This document shows positions 45,979 through 56,593 of a DNA stretch of 64,000 bases, one piece after another. Source of the DNA: Tatlockia sp. (lineage in GTDB: Bacteria; Pseudomonadota; Gammaproteobacteria; Legionellales; Legionellaceae); contig JACCWI010000050.1 of NCBI GenBank assembly GCA_013697725.1, positions 1-64,000 on the forward strand, written 5' to 3'. A program made the translations under genes and the position numbers. Each line of letters begins with the position of its first letter. The stretch's first letter is position 1. A model generated the notes under the pieces. That model saw nothing but the letters and a program-made list of their open reading frames with translations, was not told where the DNA came from and made no database searches.

Positions 45979-47568
45979 ATGGGCTATGGGAAACACTTTG
46001 AAATATTTGCTGCTGATAAACGCGATTTTTTTGCGAGTGGTATCAAAACAATCAACGAGGTTGAAAAAAAAGCTAGTTTTAACGACTATGGTTATATAGC
46101 GACCAATGAAAAGCTTATCCGGGAAGAATTTAATCTTTTATTCAAACGTTTGAGAGAGGATGAAGTTAAGCAGGATATTATTTGGTTCTATTGCTACTAC
46201 TGCTGCCTTATGTTGCAAAACTATCATCTAGCCTATGATCAAAAAAAGAAGTCAGAAGAGTTTGCAAACTTAGCTAAGCAAATCCAGACTCGCTGTGACA
46301 GTGGCTCTTTTCCTCAGGAAAAATCGAAACAAGATTCATTTTTAACTTTCCTTGCACATAAAATTAGCGAGGCTTTAGAAGATTTAGTTTTAACACCAAC
46401 TCAAATTTCAAAAATAAGAGATAAAGTTGCCTTTGCCAATTTAATTCGACTCTACTGGGTTTTTTGCCGAAATGTAATAACTCAGGCTTTCACGATTGGA
46501 TCAGACTGGGGATGGATTGATAAAATTAATTCATCACTTGATGTTAATATAGATGTGGATAATATTATTTCTACATTAGAAAAACCCAATTCCACTCTAA
46601 GAGTTTTAAGTGTTGCCTTCTTTTCGGTTCGCTTTATCATTAATTCAGCCATGCTCATTAAACATGTCTGGTTTCCAAGTGAAGAGGAAAAAAAATTAAA
46701 TTGGAAGAAGCGTTTTGCTAATGAAATCTACAAGCGTCATGGTGATTTATTAAACGATTTGGTTTGGGGGCCTGTAAATTTAGTCACCAATTATAATCAC
46801 CTTTTTGGCATTGCCAACCCAGCTGTGGGATATATACTGGTAGGTTTTTTGTTTTTTGATTTATGTTTAATCATATGGCGCCGCTTTTTAGCTAAGCAAG
46901 AATATTTGACCAAGCATTTGCAATTAACTAAAGATCGGCAGTTTTATGAGACTAGCTCACGCGTTATACCTGATTACAACCAAAGCAAAGCCGAGTTAAG
47001 TAAACAACTTGAACAAATGAATTTAGATGCAGAGCAATGTCGCATTTTAACCCAACAAATTAACGATTTAGAGCTTAATTGGCAGGCTAAAGATGAAACC
47101 TTTTGGTTTAGTGCAACGGCAGCAATTTTATTAATGGTTGGTTTTTCTGGTGCTATGGTGTTCAGCGCGCCGGTTTTAATATTTGCTAGTTATGCAATTT
47201 GCACTTTTGCGGTGGCTATGTATTTATCCACAGAGGAATATAACAATTACAAAACAAAACAGTTAATTTCTGATCAATCAATAACTAAAGATCTTAATGT
47301 AGTGCAGGCTGCGAACGATTATTCGACTGCTCAAAATGAATTTATCTGGGCACTTTTTAAGAATGCAGTAGTTCCCACTTTGGCAATCACCCTCTATGCG
47401 GTTTGCTGGCAGGCAGCTTTAGTGCTTACTGCAGCTTTCTTTTGCTATCAATTGTTTAATTTATACTGTGAATACAGTAGAGCAAGTGAGGAAAGTACGC
47501 AGCAGGGAACCCTGGCTTCCAAAGATGAAAATGATGTGGAGCTAGAATTACTGCAGTTTGCTTGCTAG
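45979..47568 (+). CDS. large helical membrane protein, Legionella-type, unknown
   Basis: From ATG 45979 (GGTGGA upstream; a TTG frame begins 15 bases earlier) the product has 529 residues. An N-terminal helical soluble part of about 200 residues precedes membrane segments near 210-230, 280-305, 380-420 (two) and 455-490 (two). A coiled-coil-like stretch with SKQLEQMNLDAEQCRILTQQ lies between them. No enzymatic motif was found. Proteins of this shape are common in Legionella and some are translocated effectors. It lies between the effector candidate and the LegP-like protease gene. Confidence 0.5.
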   Translation: MGYGKHFEIFAADKRDFFASGIKTINEVEKKASFNDYGYIATNEKLIREEFNLLFKRLREDEVKQDIIWFYCYYCCLMLQNYHLAYDQKKKSEEFANLAKQIQTRCDSGSFPQEKSKQDSFLTFLAHKISEALEDLVLTPTQISKIRDKVAFANLIRLYWVFCRNVITQAFTIGSDWGWIDKINSSLDVNIDVDNIISTLEKPNSTLRVLSVAFFSVRFIINSAMLIKHVWFPSEEEKKLNWKKRFANEIYKRHGDLLNDLVWGPVNLVTNYNHLFGIANPAVGYILVGFLFFDLCLIIWRRFLAKQEYLTKHLQLTKDRQFYETSSRVIPDYNQSKAELSKQLEQMNLDAEQCRILTQQINDLELNWQAKDETFWFSATAAILLMVGFSGAMVFSAPVLIFASYAICTFAVAMYLSTEEYNNYKTKQLISDQSITKDLNVVQAANDYSTAQNEFIWALFKNAVVPTLAITLYAVCWQAALVLTAAFFCYQLFNLYCEYSRASEESTQQGTLASKDENDVELELLQFAC

Positions 47569-47625
47569 CTTAGATGGAGGATTGCTTCATCTATCCTCCA
47601 AATTAAGGAAGTTTTAGGGTGTAAA

Positions 47626-48432
47626 TTAATTATAAAGCCCATTAATTGCAGCCTGATCCTTCCCACTAATTTCCCTTCTTTGCCCAATTTCCACGCCCTC
47701 TATCAGGGGGATAATGGTCTTCTTCCCATTTTTCGAAAAGGCATAAGCACTATAATGCATGATTGACTGATAGTCGTACTCACCAAAATCTCGTCCATCC
47801 GTTAAGTGCTGATCAAAATTATTTTTATGAGCCTCTGTAATATTTTCCCAAGCGATATGGATATAATTATCTCTATCATTTCGCGATTGCTCATGCCACA
47901 AGCCTAAAGCATGACCAATTTCATGAACAGTTATCATCATCGTGCAGCGTTTTGCCAAATTAATAGTTTGGCGTCCTCCTTGTTTACCCACATAGGAGGA
48001 GCAGAGTGTGCCCTTAGCAGCAATAAAACTAATAAAGTCCTCATATAAATGACGATTATCAGAAGATAATTCGATGAAACGAACCCTGGTTCGGTGTTCC
48101 CAAAGAGCGATAGCTTCTAAGACTGCAATTTTATTAGCATTGGGCAGACTTTTTGATATTTCGAAAGGAATAATTCCTTCTGGCCAAGTCTCGCCGCCTA
48201 ATTGTTGACGAAAAATAGCCTTAATTTCTGCTTTATTTCTAAGTTTTGCGATGAGAATATCGCCCTCTACAACAGCAAAGCCATTAATTTTTTCGTAGAC
48301 AATTGAACGAATTCTGAAGACAGGATCAACAATTAAAATTTGGCCTAAGGAGACTGCATTGTCAGTTGAACTATAAGAAATTGAACCAACAAGAGTGAGT
48401 ATTTTAAGATAAAGAGTTAGGCGCTTAAAAAT
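47626..48432 (-). CDS. legP: astacin-family zinc metallopeptidase, LegP-like, apparent ATT start
   Basis: The frame is open from 48432 to 47626 and encodes about 268 residues: a signal-peptide-like start (FKRLTLYLKILTLVGSISYSS), a prodomain, and a peptidase with HEIGHALGLWHEQ near 170 and the Met-turn SIMHYSAYAF near 222. LegP of L. pneumophila is an astacin-type effector in this neighbourhood. The first canonical start (GTG 47991) would keep only 121 residues. AAGGA lies 7 bases before ATT 48432-48430, the best start I see. It is 21 bases after the rsmI stop, same strand. Confidence 0.7.
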   Translation of the reverse strand: MFKRLTLYLKILTLVGSISYSSTDNAVSLGQILIVDPVFRIRSIVYEKINGFAVVEGDILIAKLRNKAEIKAIFRQQLGGETWPEGIIPFEISKSLPNANKIAVLEAIALWEHRTRVRFIELSSDNRHLYEDFISFIAAKGTLCSSYVGKQGGRQTINLAKRCTMMITVHEIGHALGLWHEQSRNDRDNYIHIAWENITEAHKNNFDQHLTDGRDFGEYDYQSIMHYSAYAFSKNGKKTIIPLIEGVEIGQRREISGKDQAAINGLYN

Positions 48433-48453
48433 TTTTCTTTCCTTTGTAAAGAG

Positions 48454-49305
48454 TTAAGCTTTTAACTGCAAAGCGAGCTTATAAATTTCATTTTTATTGC
48501 TATTAGTGAGCAAAGCAGTGATTTTTACTGCTTGCTTAACTGTTACCTCATTAATTAATAAAGTTAAAATTTCAAGCTCTTTTTGATTGGTAGTTTCAGG
48601 TGCAGGAAGTGCTGGAAGAATAACCACGAACTCTCCTTTAATTCGGGCACAGTCTTTAAGAAACCAGGCCTTGATTTCATGTGCTTTAGCACTAATAAAT
48701 TCTTCAAAAGTTTTAGTCAATTCTTTCGCAATTACGAATTCATAATCTTGACCATAAATTTCAATGAGATCATCAATGCAGTCCATCAGTCGATGCGTGG
48801 ATTCATAAAATACTATCGTGTGTTCACTGGGGCGTAATCCTTCTAGCCTGGCACGTCGCGCACTTTGTTTTGCGGGTAAAAAACCTACAAAGGTGAAGCT
48901 GTCGCAAGCAACGCCTGCTGCTGAAAGCGCTGCTATCAAAGCGCAGGCACCAGGAATAGGTACAACTGAGATTTGATTCTCCCGAGCTAGACGTACGAGA
49001 GGGAAACCGGGATCATTAATTAAAGGCGTGCCTGCATCACTAATCAGTGCAAAAGATTTACCTTGGGCAAGCGCTGAAATAATTTGTGCGGATTTTTGTG
49101 CTTCATTGTGAGCATGCAAAGACAATAAAGGCTTGTGAATGCCAAGTAAAGTCAATAACTGTGCGGAATGACGAGTATCTTCAGCCAAGATAGTATCCAC
49201 CTCTTTGAGTATGGATAAGGCTCTTAAACTAATATCTTCACGATTACCAATAGGCGTTGCCACAATGTAAAGTGTGCCGCTAGTTCTTGCTGAATTTTTT
49301 ACCAT
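48454..49305 (-). CDS. rsmI: 16S rRNA (cytidine-1402-2'-O)-methyltransferase RsmI
   Basis: RsmI methylates the 2'-OH of C1402 in 16S rRNA with SAM. The 283-residue protein has the tetrapyrrole-methylase fold with LYIVATPIGNREDISLRAL, EDTRHSAQLL, SDAGTPLINDPGFPLVRLA and PIPGACALIAALSAAG. All conserved. It is divergent from lpoA, the arrangement of E. coli yraL and yraM. Confidence 0.95.
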   Translation of the reverse strand: MVKNSARTSGTLYIVATPIGNREDISLRALSILKEVDTILAEDTRHSAQLLTLLGIHKPLLSLHAHNEAQKSAQIISALAQGKSFALISDAGTPLINDPGFPLVRLARENQISVVPIPGACALIAALSAAGVACDSFTFVGFLPAKQSARRARLEGLRPSEHTIVFYESTHRLMDCIDDLIEIYGQDYEFVIAKELTKTFEEFISAKAHEIKAWFLKDCARIKGEFVVILPALPAPETTNQKELEILTLLINEVTVKQAVKITALLTNSNKNEIYKLALQLKA

Positions 49306-49345
49306 AGTTTATCCTAGTCTGTTCCTGCATTTTGGGCCAAACCTC

Positions 49346-51142
49346 ATGTTAGCGACATCGCCATTTTTAAAAATTTTTGCCCTTATATTTGCGGTAATGT
49401 TGCTCTCTCACTGTGCCAAAGTGATTGGTCCCTCTGTTCAAACGATTAATAAAGACCTTTCAGCAGCTACTCAGATTCCTTACACCCTGCCGGCTAATAC
49501 CTATCTCTCTTTAGCAAAAAATCAGGCCGAGGTTGAGAAACAGAATTTATTAATTATGGCTGCTGGTCGTTTTATTTACGATGGGCAATGGCGCGATGGT
49601 ATTCGTATCTTGACAGAAATTAAGGCCTTAACGCCTCAACAAAGCAACATAAAAAATATTTTGTTAGCTAATACCGAATTAATGCGTGAAAAGCCTCGCG
49701 CGGCAATTGCCCTTCTTGCGAAAGTGCACGAAATTAGCAGTTTGTCCTCCTATTATCAAGTTCAGTATCATGAAATTTTAGCCTCAGCTTATGAAATGAC
49801 CGCTAATGCAAATGAATCAGTGGTCGAACGAATCAAACTAGAGCCTTTACTTTCCACCGAGGCGGATAAAACTAATAATCGTCGCATTCTTTGGTTAACT
49901 TTGATGAAGCTCTCGGTTGAGGAATTGAATACCTTGGCCGTTGAAGCCGCTGATAATTCAGAAATGCAAGGATGGATGAAATTAGCTTTGTTAGCACGGC
50001 AAAAATCTAACGATGCGCAAATTACCTTAGCCAACGTCGAACAATGGCAGAATCAATTTCAGCACCACCCCGCCAATAACTTACTCGCCTCACCCTTGTC
50101 TTCAATAAAGCCCTATTTGCATGCCCAGCCGCAACAAGTAGCTTTACTCTTACCGCTTAGCGGTCCTTTGGCTGGACCAGGTAATGCAATTCGTGACGGT
50201 TTCATTGCAGCAGCGGCTACTACGTCCATCAAGGTAAACCTTTATGATACTGCTGCAAACCCTGTGACCGAACTTTATCAACAAGCCTTAACTGAAGGCG
50301 CTGATTTTGTCGTAGGGCCGCTTAGTAAGTCTGAAGTGGCAACGATCGCAGTCTTGGAGCATCCAGTGCAGACGCTCTTGCTCAACGATGTTGAAACCGC
50401 AGCCACGGCCAATGCATATCATTTTGGTTTATCGCCAAGTAATGAAGCGCGCCAGGTTGCCCTTAAAGCAAATAAGAAAGGCTATAAGCGTGCACTGATT
50501 ATTGCGCCAGATAGTGCTTGGGGTAATGAAATTGTGAGCGCATTTGATTCGCAATGGAAAAGCAATGGCGGTATCATCGTCGATAAATTAGCCTATGGCG
50601 CTAATTCTGATCTAAATATTGCCATTCGTGATTTTTTACATATTTCTGAAAGTGAAAAGAGAGAAAAGCAGGTTAAGGAATTATTAGGTCGCGATATTCA
50701 AACTATTCCCCGTCGTCGCGAAGATTTTGATCTGATCTTTCTGCTAGCCTACCCAACCAAAGCAAGACAGATAATGCCCTTATTAAAATATTATTTTGCC
50801 GGCAACGTTCCTGTCTATGCGACATCTACAGTATATGGCGGGGGTCCTGATATTATGAAAAATAAAGATTTAGACGGTTTAATATTTAGCGATATGCCCT
50901 GGGTTTTTTCTCACCAGATGGGCGTAAAGAATTGGCCTGAACAATTAAATAGTTACAATCGACTTTATGCTTTAGGTAGGGATAGTTTTGCCTTAGCCAC
51001 TCAATTGAATCAGCTGTTGCTCTTCCCTACTTTGGGACTTTATGAGGATAGCGGTGTACTCTATCTTCAACAATCACAGCAAATCACAAGAATCCCTGCA
51101 TGGGGTCAATTCAAGGGTGGCATTGCAGTGGCAGCTAGCTGA
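49346..51142 (+). CDS. lpoA: penicillin-binding protein activator LpoA
   Basis: LpoA is an outer-membrane lipoprotein that activates PBP1a. I prefer ATG 49346: it gives a lipoprotein signal (FALIFAVMLLSHC, lipobox L-S-H-C near residue 23), whereas the 49274 frame would add 24 residues before it. The 598-residue protein has a TPR-like N-terminal domain (50-250) and a periplasmic-binding-protein-like C-terminal domain (VALLLPLSGPLAGPGNAIRDGFIAA, GADFVVGPLSKSEVATIA). It opens the lpoA-yraN-diaA-dolP row and diverges from rsmI. Confidence 0.88.
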   Translation: MLATSPFLKIFALIFAVMLLSHCAKVIGPSVQTINKDLSAATQIPYTLPANTYLSLAKNQAEVEKQNLLIMAAGRFIYDGQWRDGIRILTEIKALTPQQSNIKNILLANTELMREKPRAAIALLAKVHEISSLSSYYQVQYHEILASAYEMTANANESVVERIKLEPLLSTEADKTNNRRILWLTLMKLSVEELNTLAVEAADNSEMQGWMKLALLARQKSNDAQITLANVEQWQNQFQHHPANNLLASPLSSIKPYLHAQPQQVALLLPLSGPLAGPGNAIRDGFIAAAATTSIKVNLYDTAANPVTELYQQALTEGADFVVGPLSKSEVATIAVLEHPVQTLLLNDVETAATANAYHFGLSPSNEARQVALKANKKGYKRALIIAPDSAWGNEIVSAFDSQWKSNGGIIVDKLAYGANSDLNIAIRDFLHISESEKREKQVKELLGRDIQTIPRRREDFDLIFLLAYPTKARQIMPLLKYYFAGNVPVYATSTVYGGGPDIMKNKDLDGLIFSDMPWVFSHQMGVKNWPEQLNSYNRLYALGRDSFALATQLNQLLLFPTLGLYEDSGVLYLQQSQQITRIPAWGQFKGGIAVAAS

Positions 51143-51176
51143 TGGCATTTGATTGCATTAGAAAGGAAGGGATTTG

Positions 51177-51533
51177 ATGTCTTTAAAGACAGGTTTTGCT
51201 GCAGAAGAGCGAGCTCGCGCCTACCTTCAGCAGCAGGGGTTGCAATGGCTTGAATCAAACTATCGCTGTCGTTTAGGTGAAATTGATTTAATAATGCGAG
51301 ATGGCAATTACCTTGTGTTTGTTGAGGTGAGGGCACGTGTCTCAAGCGCATATGGGGGTGCTGTCGCGAGTGTTACTCGCAGCAAACAGCAAAAGCTGAT
51401 TAAAACGGCTTTAAGTTATCTGCTAGTTAAAAATTTACAAGACAGCCAACCTATGCGTTTTGATGTTTTAGGTTTTGATGGCTCTGGCTCTCAGCTGAAC
51501 TGGGTTAAAAATGCATTTGGTTTGGATTTTTAA
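51177..51533 (+). CDS. yraN: YraN/UPF0102 family protein
   Basis: The 118-residue protein has the YraN pattern GFAAEERARAYLQQQGLQWLESNYRCRLGEIDLIMRD followed by LVFVEVRAR. This E-x-D...VEV layout is that of restriction-endonuclease-like (Holliday-resolvase-type) folds, though no activity is established. Start is ATG 51177 after GGAAGGGA; an overlapping TTG at 51174 also exists. It follows lpoA as in E. coli. Confidence 0.85.
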   Translation: MSLKTGFAAEERARAYLQQQGLQWLESNYRCRLGEIDLIMRDGNYLVFVEVRARVSSAYGGAVASVTRSKQQKLIKTALSYLLVKNLQDSQPMRFDVLGFDGSGSQLNWVKNAFGLDF

Positions 51534-51587
51534 AATGAACAATTTTATTGACCTTAAACCTTCATCGAAAATTAGGACCAATAAAAA

Positions 51588-52187
51588 ATGACACAGATGG
51601 AAGATCGAGTTAGGCATCTTTTTGCCGCCAGTATTGAAGCCAAAATTGCGGTCGCAGATATTTTATCGGCACCGATAGCCAAAGCAGGTGAGCGCATAGT
51701 AAAGTGTTTGCTTAATAACGGTAAAATATTAATTTGTGGCAGTGGAGGGTCGGCGGCTAATTGCTTGCATTTTGCAACAGCAATGATCAATCACTTTGAA
51801 GTAGAACGCCCGGCGTTGCCAGTGATCGCTTTGACCACGGATACGGCATCGATCACGTCGATAGCTAGCGATAGTCATTACGAACAAGTTTTTGCAAGGC
51901 AAATTCAGGCTTTAGGCCAAGAGGGCGACGTATTATTAGTTCTTTCCACGTCGGGAAACGCTAACGCAATTTTGCAAGCAGTCAATGCAGGAAATGATAG
52001 GGGAATGGATACGATTGCTTTAAGTGGTCGCGACGGTGGTGTGTTAGCTAATCACCTCGGCCCAGAAGATATTGAGTTAAGAGTGCAGAGTGATAATGCT
52101 TCTCGTATCCGTGAAACTCATTTATTTATTTTGCATTGTTTTTCTGATCTGATAGATCAATCTTTATTTGGTCAAATGTTGGGGTAA
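51588..52187 (+). CDS. diaA: SIS-domain protein, DiaA/GmhA family
   Basis: The 199-residue protein is a single SIS fold: NGKILICGSGGSAANCLHFATAMINHFE, then a SDSHYEQVFARQIQALGQEGDVLLVLSTSGNA site, and SGRDGGVLANHLGP. Two functions share this family: GmhA isomerises sedoheptulose-7-phosphate, and DiaA binds DnaA to stimulate initiation. The gene order rsmI/lpoA-yraN-x-dolP matches the E. coli position of diaA (yraO), so I favour DiaA; sequence alone does not settle it. Confidence 0.75.
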   Translation: MTQMEDRVRHLFAASIEAKIAVADILSAPIAKAGERIVKCLLNNGKILICGSGGSAANCLHFATAMINHFEVERPALPVIALTTDTASITSIASDSHYEQVFARQIQALGQEGDVLLVLSTSGNANAILQAVNAGNDRGMDTIALSGRDGGVLANHLGPEDIELRVQSDNASRIRETHLFILHCFSDLIDQSLFGQMLG

Positions 52188-52191
52188 AATT

Positions 52192-52755
52192 ATGAAAATT
52201 CGTTCAATTATTTTTTTGTTGCTAACGTCTTTGTTAACAGGATGTGTTGCTGTAGTGGTTGCCGGTGCTGCGGTAGGAATGGTGGGCTATGATCGACGTT
52301 CAATTGCTACCATTGAATCAGATACTCGTATTTTTCATAAGGTACACACTGCAATTGTTAAGGATCCTCGTTTTCGTGAATCACATGTAATTGTAAGCTC
52401 TTTTAATCGCTCAGTCTTATTGGTAGGTCAAACACCGACTGCGTCATTAAGAGTGCTCGCTGAGAAAATTGCACAACAAACAGGCGACGTGAAACGGGTT
52501 TATAATGAACTTTCTGTGGACTACCCAATCTCGCTAACCCAACGCTCTAAAGATACCTGGATAACAAGCCAAGTAAGATCCATGATGCTTACTCAAAATG
52601 GTTTGGAATCAGGCTCTATTCGAATTGTCACTGAAAATGGCGTAGTTTATCTAATGGGGCAGGCTACGCATGAACAATCAAACCTTGCAGTTTATGTTGC
52701 CAGACAGGTAAATGGTGTTAGAAAAGTAGTTAAAGTTTTCCAATATATCGTTTAG
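52192..52755 (+). CDS. dolP: BON-domain lipoprotein DolP (YraP)
   Basis: From ATG 52192 the 187-residue product has a lipobox (LLLTSLLTGC) and two BON domains (DTRIFHKVHTAIVKDPRF and RSKDTWITSQVRSMM). DolP supports outer-membrane integrity and BAM function at the cell envelope and binds anionic phospholipid at division sites. It starts 4 bases after the diaA stop. A second BON lipoprotein follows directly. Confidence 0.85.
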   Translation: MKIRSIIFLLLTSLLTGCVAVVVAGAAVGMVGYDRRSIATIESDTRIFHKVHTAIVKDPRFRESHVIVSSFNRSVLLVGQTPTASLRVLAEKIAQQTGDVKRVYNELSVDYPISLTQRSKDTWITSQVRSMMLTQNGLESGSIRIVTENGVVYLMGQATHEQSNLAVYVARQVNGVRKVVKVFQYIV

Positions 52756-52787
52756 GAGTCTTAAACATCCACAATGAAAAAACAGAA

Positions 52788-53423
52788 ATGTTTTACTTTA
52801 TACGGCGCTTGAAATTTAGCTCAAGCGCAAAAAACTGCTGGTATAGAAAACAGCTTTATCTGCTTGTATTGAGCTGTGGGCTTTTAACTGGCTGTATTTC
52901 AAACTTGTTGACTGGTGCGAACTTAATTTATGACCGTCATAATGTTTATAAAAAAATTAGTGATTTTCAATTAGCAGCTAATGCAAGTCGTGCACTTTAT
53001 CACGATAAGGTTTTTAAAGATCCCAATTGCTCAATTGATTTAGCTGTTTTTAATGGCGATATACTTCTCGCCGGCCATTTGCCGACACATGAGCTTCGTC
53101 AAGAAGCCAATAAACGAATTCTTGCTTTGCCAGGATTTAGACGTCTATTTAATCAACTGGAGTTAGCTTCCAAGCCTGCGAATACTGTCGAAGATAGCTG
53201 GATTACGGCTAAGATAAGAAGCGGCATCATAGCTGACTCGGATATCGACCCTCATGCCTTTAAAGTAACTACAGTCGATAGGATTGTATATTTAATGGGT
53301 GATGTTCGCCCGCAACAGGCTGCTAAAGTGATTGAGCTAGCAAGAAAATCTGAAGGGGTTGAGCGAGTAGTTAAGTTATTCAAATATTATAATTTGAGTA
53401 GTAAAGCCTCGGCAGATCAATGA
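52788..53423 (+). CDS. second BON-domain lipoprotein, tandem paralog of DolP
   Basis: The 211-residue protein has an unusually long n-region before the lipobox LLVLSCGLLTGC (Cys near residue 36), then a BON pair (DFQLAANASRALYHDKVF and SWITAKIRSGIIADSDI). The second BON reads VTTVDRIVYLMGDV. It follows dolP by 32 bases, and both share the layout LTGC-x-YDR, so it arose by tandem duplication. An envelope function related to DolP is probable. The strong hairpin terminator follows. Confidence 0.75.
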   Translation: MFYFIRRLKFSSSAKNCWYRKQLYLLVLSCGLLTGCISNLLTGANLIYDRHNVYKKISDFQLAANASRALYHDKVFKDPNCSIDLAVFNGDILLAGHLPTHELRQEANKRILALPGFRRLFNQLELASKPANTVEDSWITAKIRSGIIADSDIDPHAFKVTTVDRIVYLMGDVRPQQAAKVIELARKSEGVERVVKLFKYYNLSSKASADQ

Positions 53424-53432
53424 AATTTAAAC

Positions 53433-53468
53433 AGTGGCCTGGTTTAACCAGGCCACTTTATACTTTTG
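53433..53468 (+). terminator. rho-independent terminator after the BON genes
   Basis: AGTGGCCTGG (53433-53442) and CCAGGCCACT (53448-53457) form a perfect 10-base stem with a 5-base loop, followed by TTATACTTTTG. It ends the lpoA-to-BON transcript. Confidence 0.85.
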
Positions 53469-53511
53469 TCCCAACCAGGAAGTGGCTAACCTGGAGGATG
53501 CCTTTACTTTA

Positions 53512-53754
53512 TCAATGGAAGCGACCTTTATCCAGTCGTTTACGGATTTTTCTTAATTTAATTGCTCGTATTGAGCCAGTGGATTTGTTTTCATCCTCTG
53601 AAGTTAGACCATTTAGCGTTTGAACTGGGTGGGTTTTGTAATGGCCACGGTAAGCTATATGATTTTTATTGTGTTTATGATGGAGTTCGTCTCCATAACG
53701 GTTGAGCATTTTTTCGCGCATGCTCATTGCGGTACGTTGTTGTTTTTCAGACAT
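53512..53754 (-). CDS. small basic protein, unknown
   Basis: The 80-residue product begins MSEKQQRTAMSMREKMLNRYG, is rich in Lys, Arg and His, and ends with IKLRKIRKRLDKGRFH. It has no signal peptide or membrane segment. AAGG is 5 bases before the ATG. It converges on the BON lipoprotein gene and precedes the atp operon promoter region divergently. Basic composition suggests nucleic-acid or ribosome contact, but this is only inference. I recognise no family. Confidence 0.6.
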   Translation of the reverse strand: MSEKQQRTAMSMREKMLNRYGDELHHKHNKNHIAYRGHYKTHPVQTLNGLTSEDENKSTGSIRAIKLRKIRKRLDKGRFH

Positions 53755-53920
53755 AATGCCTTTCCTTTTTGATGAGCGGTCTACTAGGCTGTTGGCATTT
53801 TTATTGAGTTCAAATTAAAAAAGACAACAGAACCTAATTAAAATATAAGCAATTTGTTTGTAATAATCCAGTCTGCGCGCTTTAATTCAAGCTTTATAAA
53901 AGAATAAATTGAGACTGACG

Positions 53921-53949
53921 TTGCTTATCCATATTGTTTACTTTATAAT
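53921..53949 (+). promoter_or_regulatory. atp operon promoter
   Basis: TTGCTT (53921-53926) and TATAAT (53944-53949) are separated by 17 bases and lie just upstream of atpI. The -10 is a perfect consensus. Confidence 0.6.
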
Positions 53950-53963
53950 CTGCGCGTTAAAAG

Positions 53964-55197
<1,234 letters not shown>

Positions 55198-55209
55198 CTT
55201 TTAATTTAA

Positions 55210-55509
<300 letters not shown>

Positions 55510-55558
55510 TATCGCCAAATAGGAGTGATTAACACTCTGCTGCTACAGGAGATAGATC

Positions 55559-56029
55559 TTGGAAATTAATATGACTCTGGTTGTACAAATGCTTGTTTTT
55601 CTTGCATTTGTTTGGTTTACCATGAAGTTTGTTTGGCCTCCCTTATCAAAAGCGATGGAAGAGCGCCAAGATAAGATTGCTGATGGTTTGGCAGCTGCAG
55701 AACGCGGCCGAAAAGAATTAGAGTTAGCACAACATCGCGTTACCGATGACTTGAAACATGCCAAATTGCAAGCTTCTACTATCATTGAAAAAGCAAATCG
55801 GCGAGCTGCTCAGCTCGTTGAGGAAGCGAAAGAAGAGGCTAAATTAGAGGCACAGAAGCAAACAAAAATCGCGCAAGAGCAGCTCTTGCAGGAAATTAAT
55901 CATGCGAAAGATAGTTTGCGAAAACAAGTTGCTCAATTAGCGGTCGCTGGTGCTGAAAAAATTCTAAGTCGTGAGATCGATGCAAAAACAAACAGCGTAC
56001 TGCTAGACAACCTGATTGAAGAGCTCTGA
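55559..56029 (+). CDS. atpF: ATP synthase subunit b
   Basis: The 156-residue stator stalk has one N-terminal membrane helix (LVVQMLVFLAFVWFTMKFVWPPL) and a long charged coiled coil. The start is TTG 55559: AGGAGA lies 6 bases before it and the opening MEINMTL matches the conserved MNLNATI of E. coli. ATG 55571 is a less likely alternative. Dimeric b holds F1 stationary together with delta. Confidence 0.92.
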   Translation: MEINMTLVVQMLVFLAFVWFTMKFVWPPLSKAMEERQDKIADGLAAAERGRKELELAQHRVTDDLKHAKLQASTIIEKANRRAAQLVEEAKEEAKLEAQKQTKIAQEQLLQEINHAKDSLRKQVAQLAVAGAEKILSREIDAKTNSVLLDNLIEEL

Positions 56030-56030
56030 T

Positions 56031-56576
56031 ATGTCAAATCTTACAACAATCGCTAGACCCTATGCTAAAGCGCTTTTTGAGCTTGCTTTAGAGACTAAGA
56101 TGTTAGGTCGATGGTCAGAGGTACTGGGTGAATTAGCTCTTGCCGTATCGGATGAAAAAGCAAAGCAATTTATTGCTAATCCAGCGGTAACTACTAGTCA
56201 ACAAACCGAATTGTTGATGTCTCTATTTGAGAAAACTGGTACAGCTGAAAAAAAAGCCATTGAAAACCTGGTGGTTATGTTAGCCGATAACAAGCGCTTG
56301 ATGGTCTTGCCCAATATTAAACTATTGTTTGACTTACTCAGAGCTGAGCAAGAAAAAACACTTCAAGTCAATGTAAGCAGTTTTTCTGAACTGTCCGAGC
56401 TACAACAAGCAGGGCTTATTAATTCGCTAAGTAAACGCTTACAACGTCAGGTAACTCTTAACCTTAAAGTAGATACTTCACTTTTAGGTGGAGCAGTTAT
56501 ACATGCTGGCGATTTAATTATTGATGGTTCGGTACGTGGAAAACTAGATAAACTTCGTACCGATTTAGCCGCGTAA
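56031..56576 (+). CDS. atpH: ATP synthase subunit delta
   Basis: The 181-residue subunit reads [16 protein letters not shown] at the start and [26 protein letters not shown] at the end, the delta signature. It links b to the top of the alpha-beta ring. I use ATG 56031, one base after atpF ends. An overlapping longer frame at 56016 is less likely. Confidence 0.95.
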   Translation: MSNLTTIARPYAKALFELALETKMLGRWSEVLGELALAVSDEKAKQFIANPAVTTSQQTELLMSLFEKTGTAEKKAIENLVVMLADNKRLMVLPNIKLLFDLLRAEQEKTLQVNVSSFSELSELQQAGLINSLSKRLQRQVTLNLKVDTSLLGGAVIHAGDLIIDGSVRGKLDKLRTDLAA

Positions 56577-56593
56577 TAGAGAGGATAGAATTC

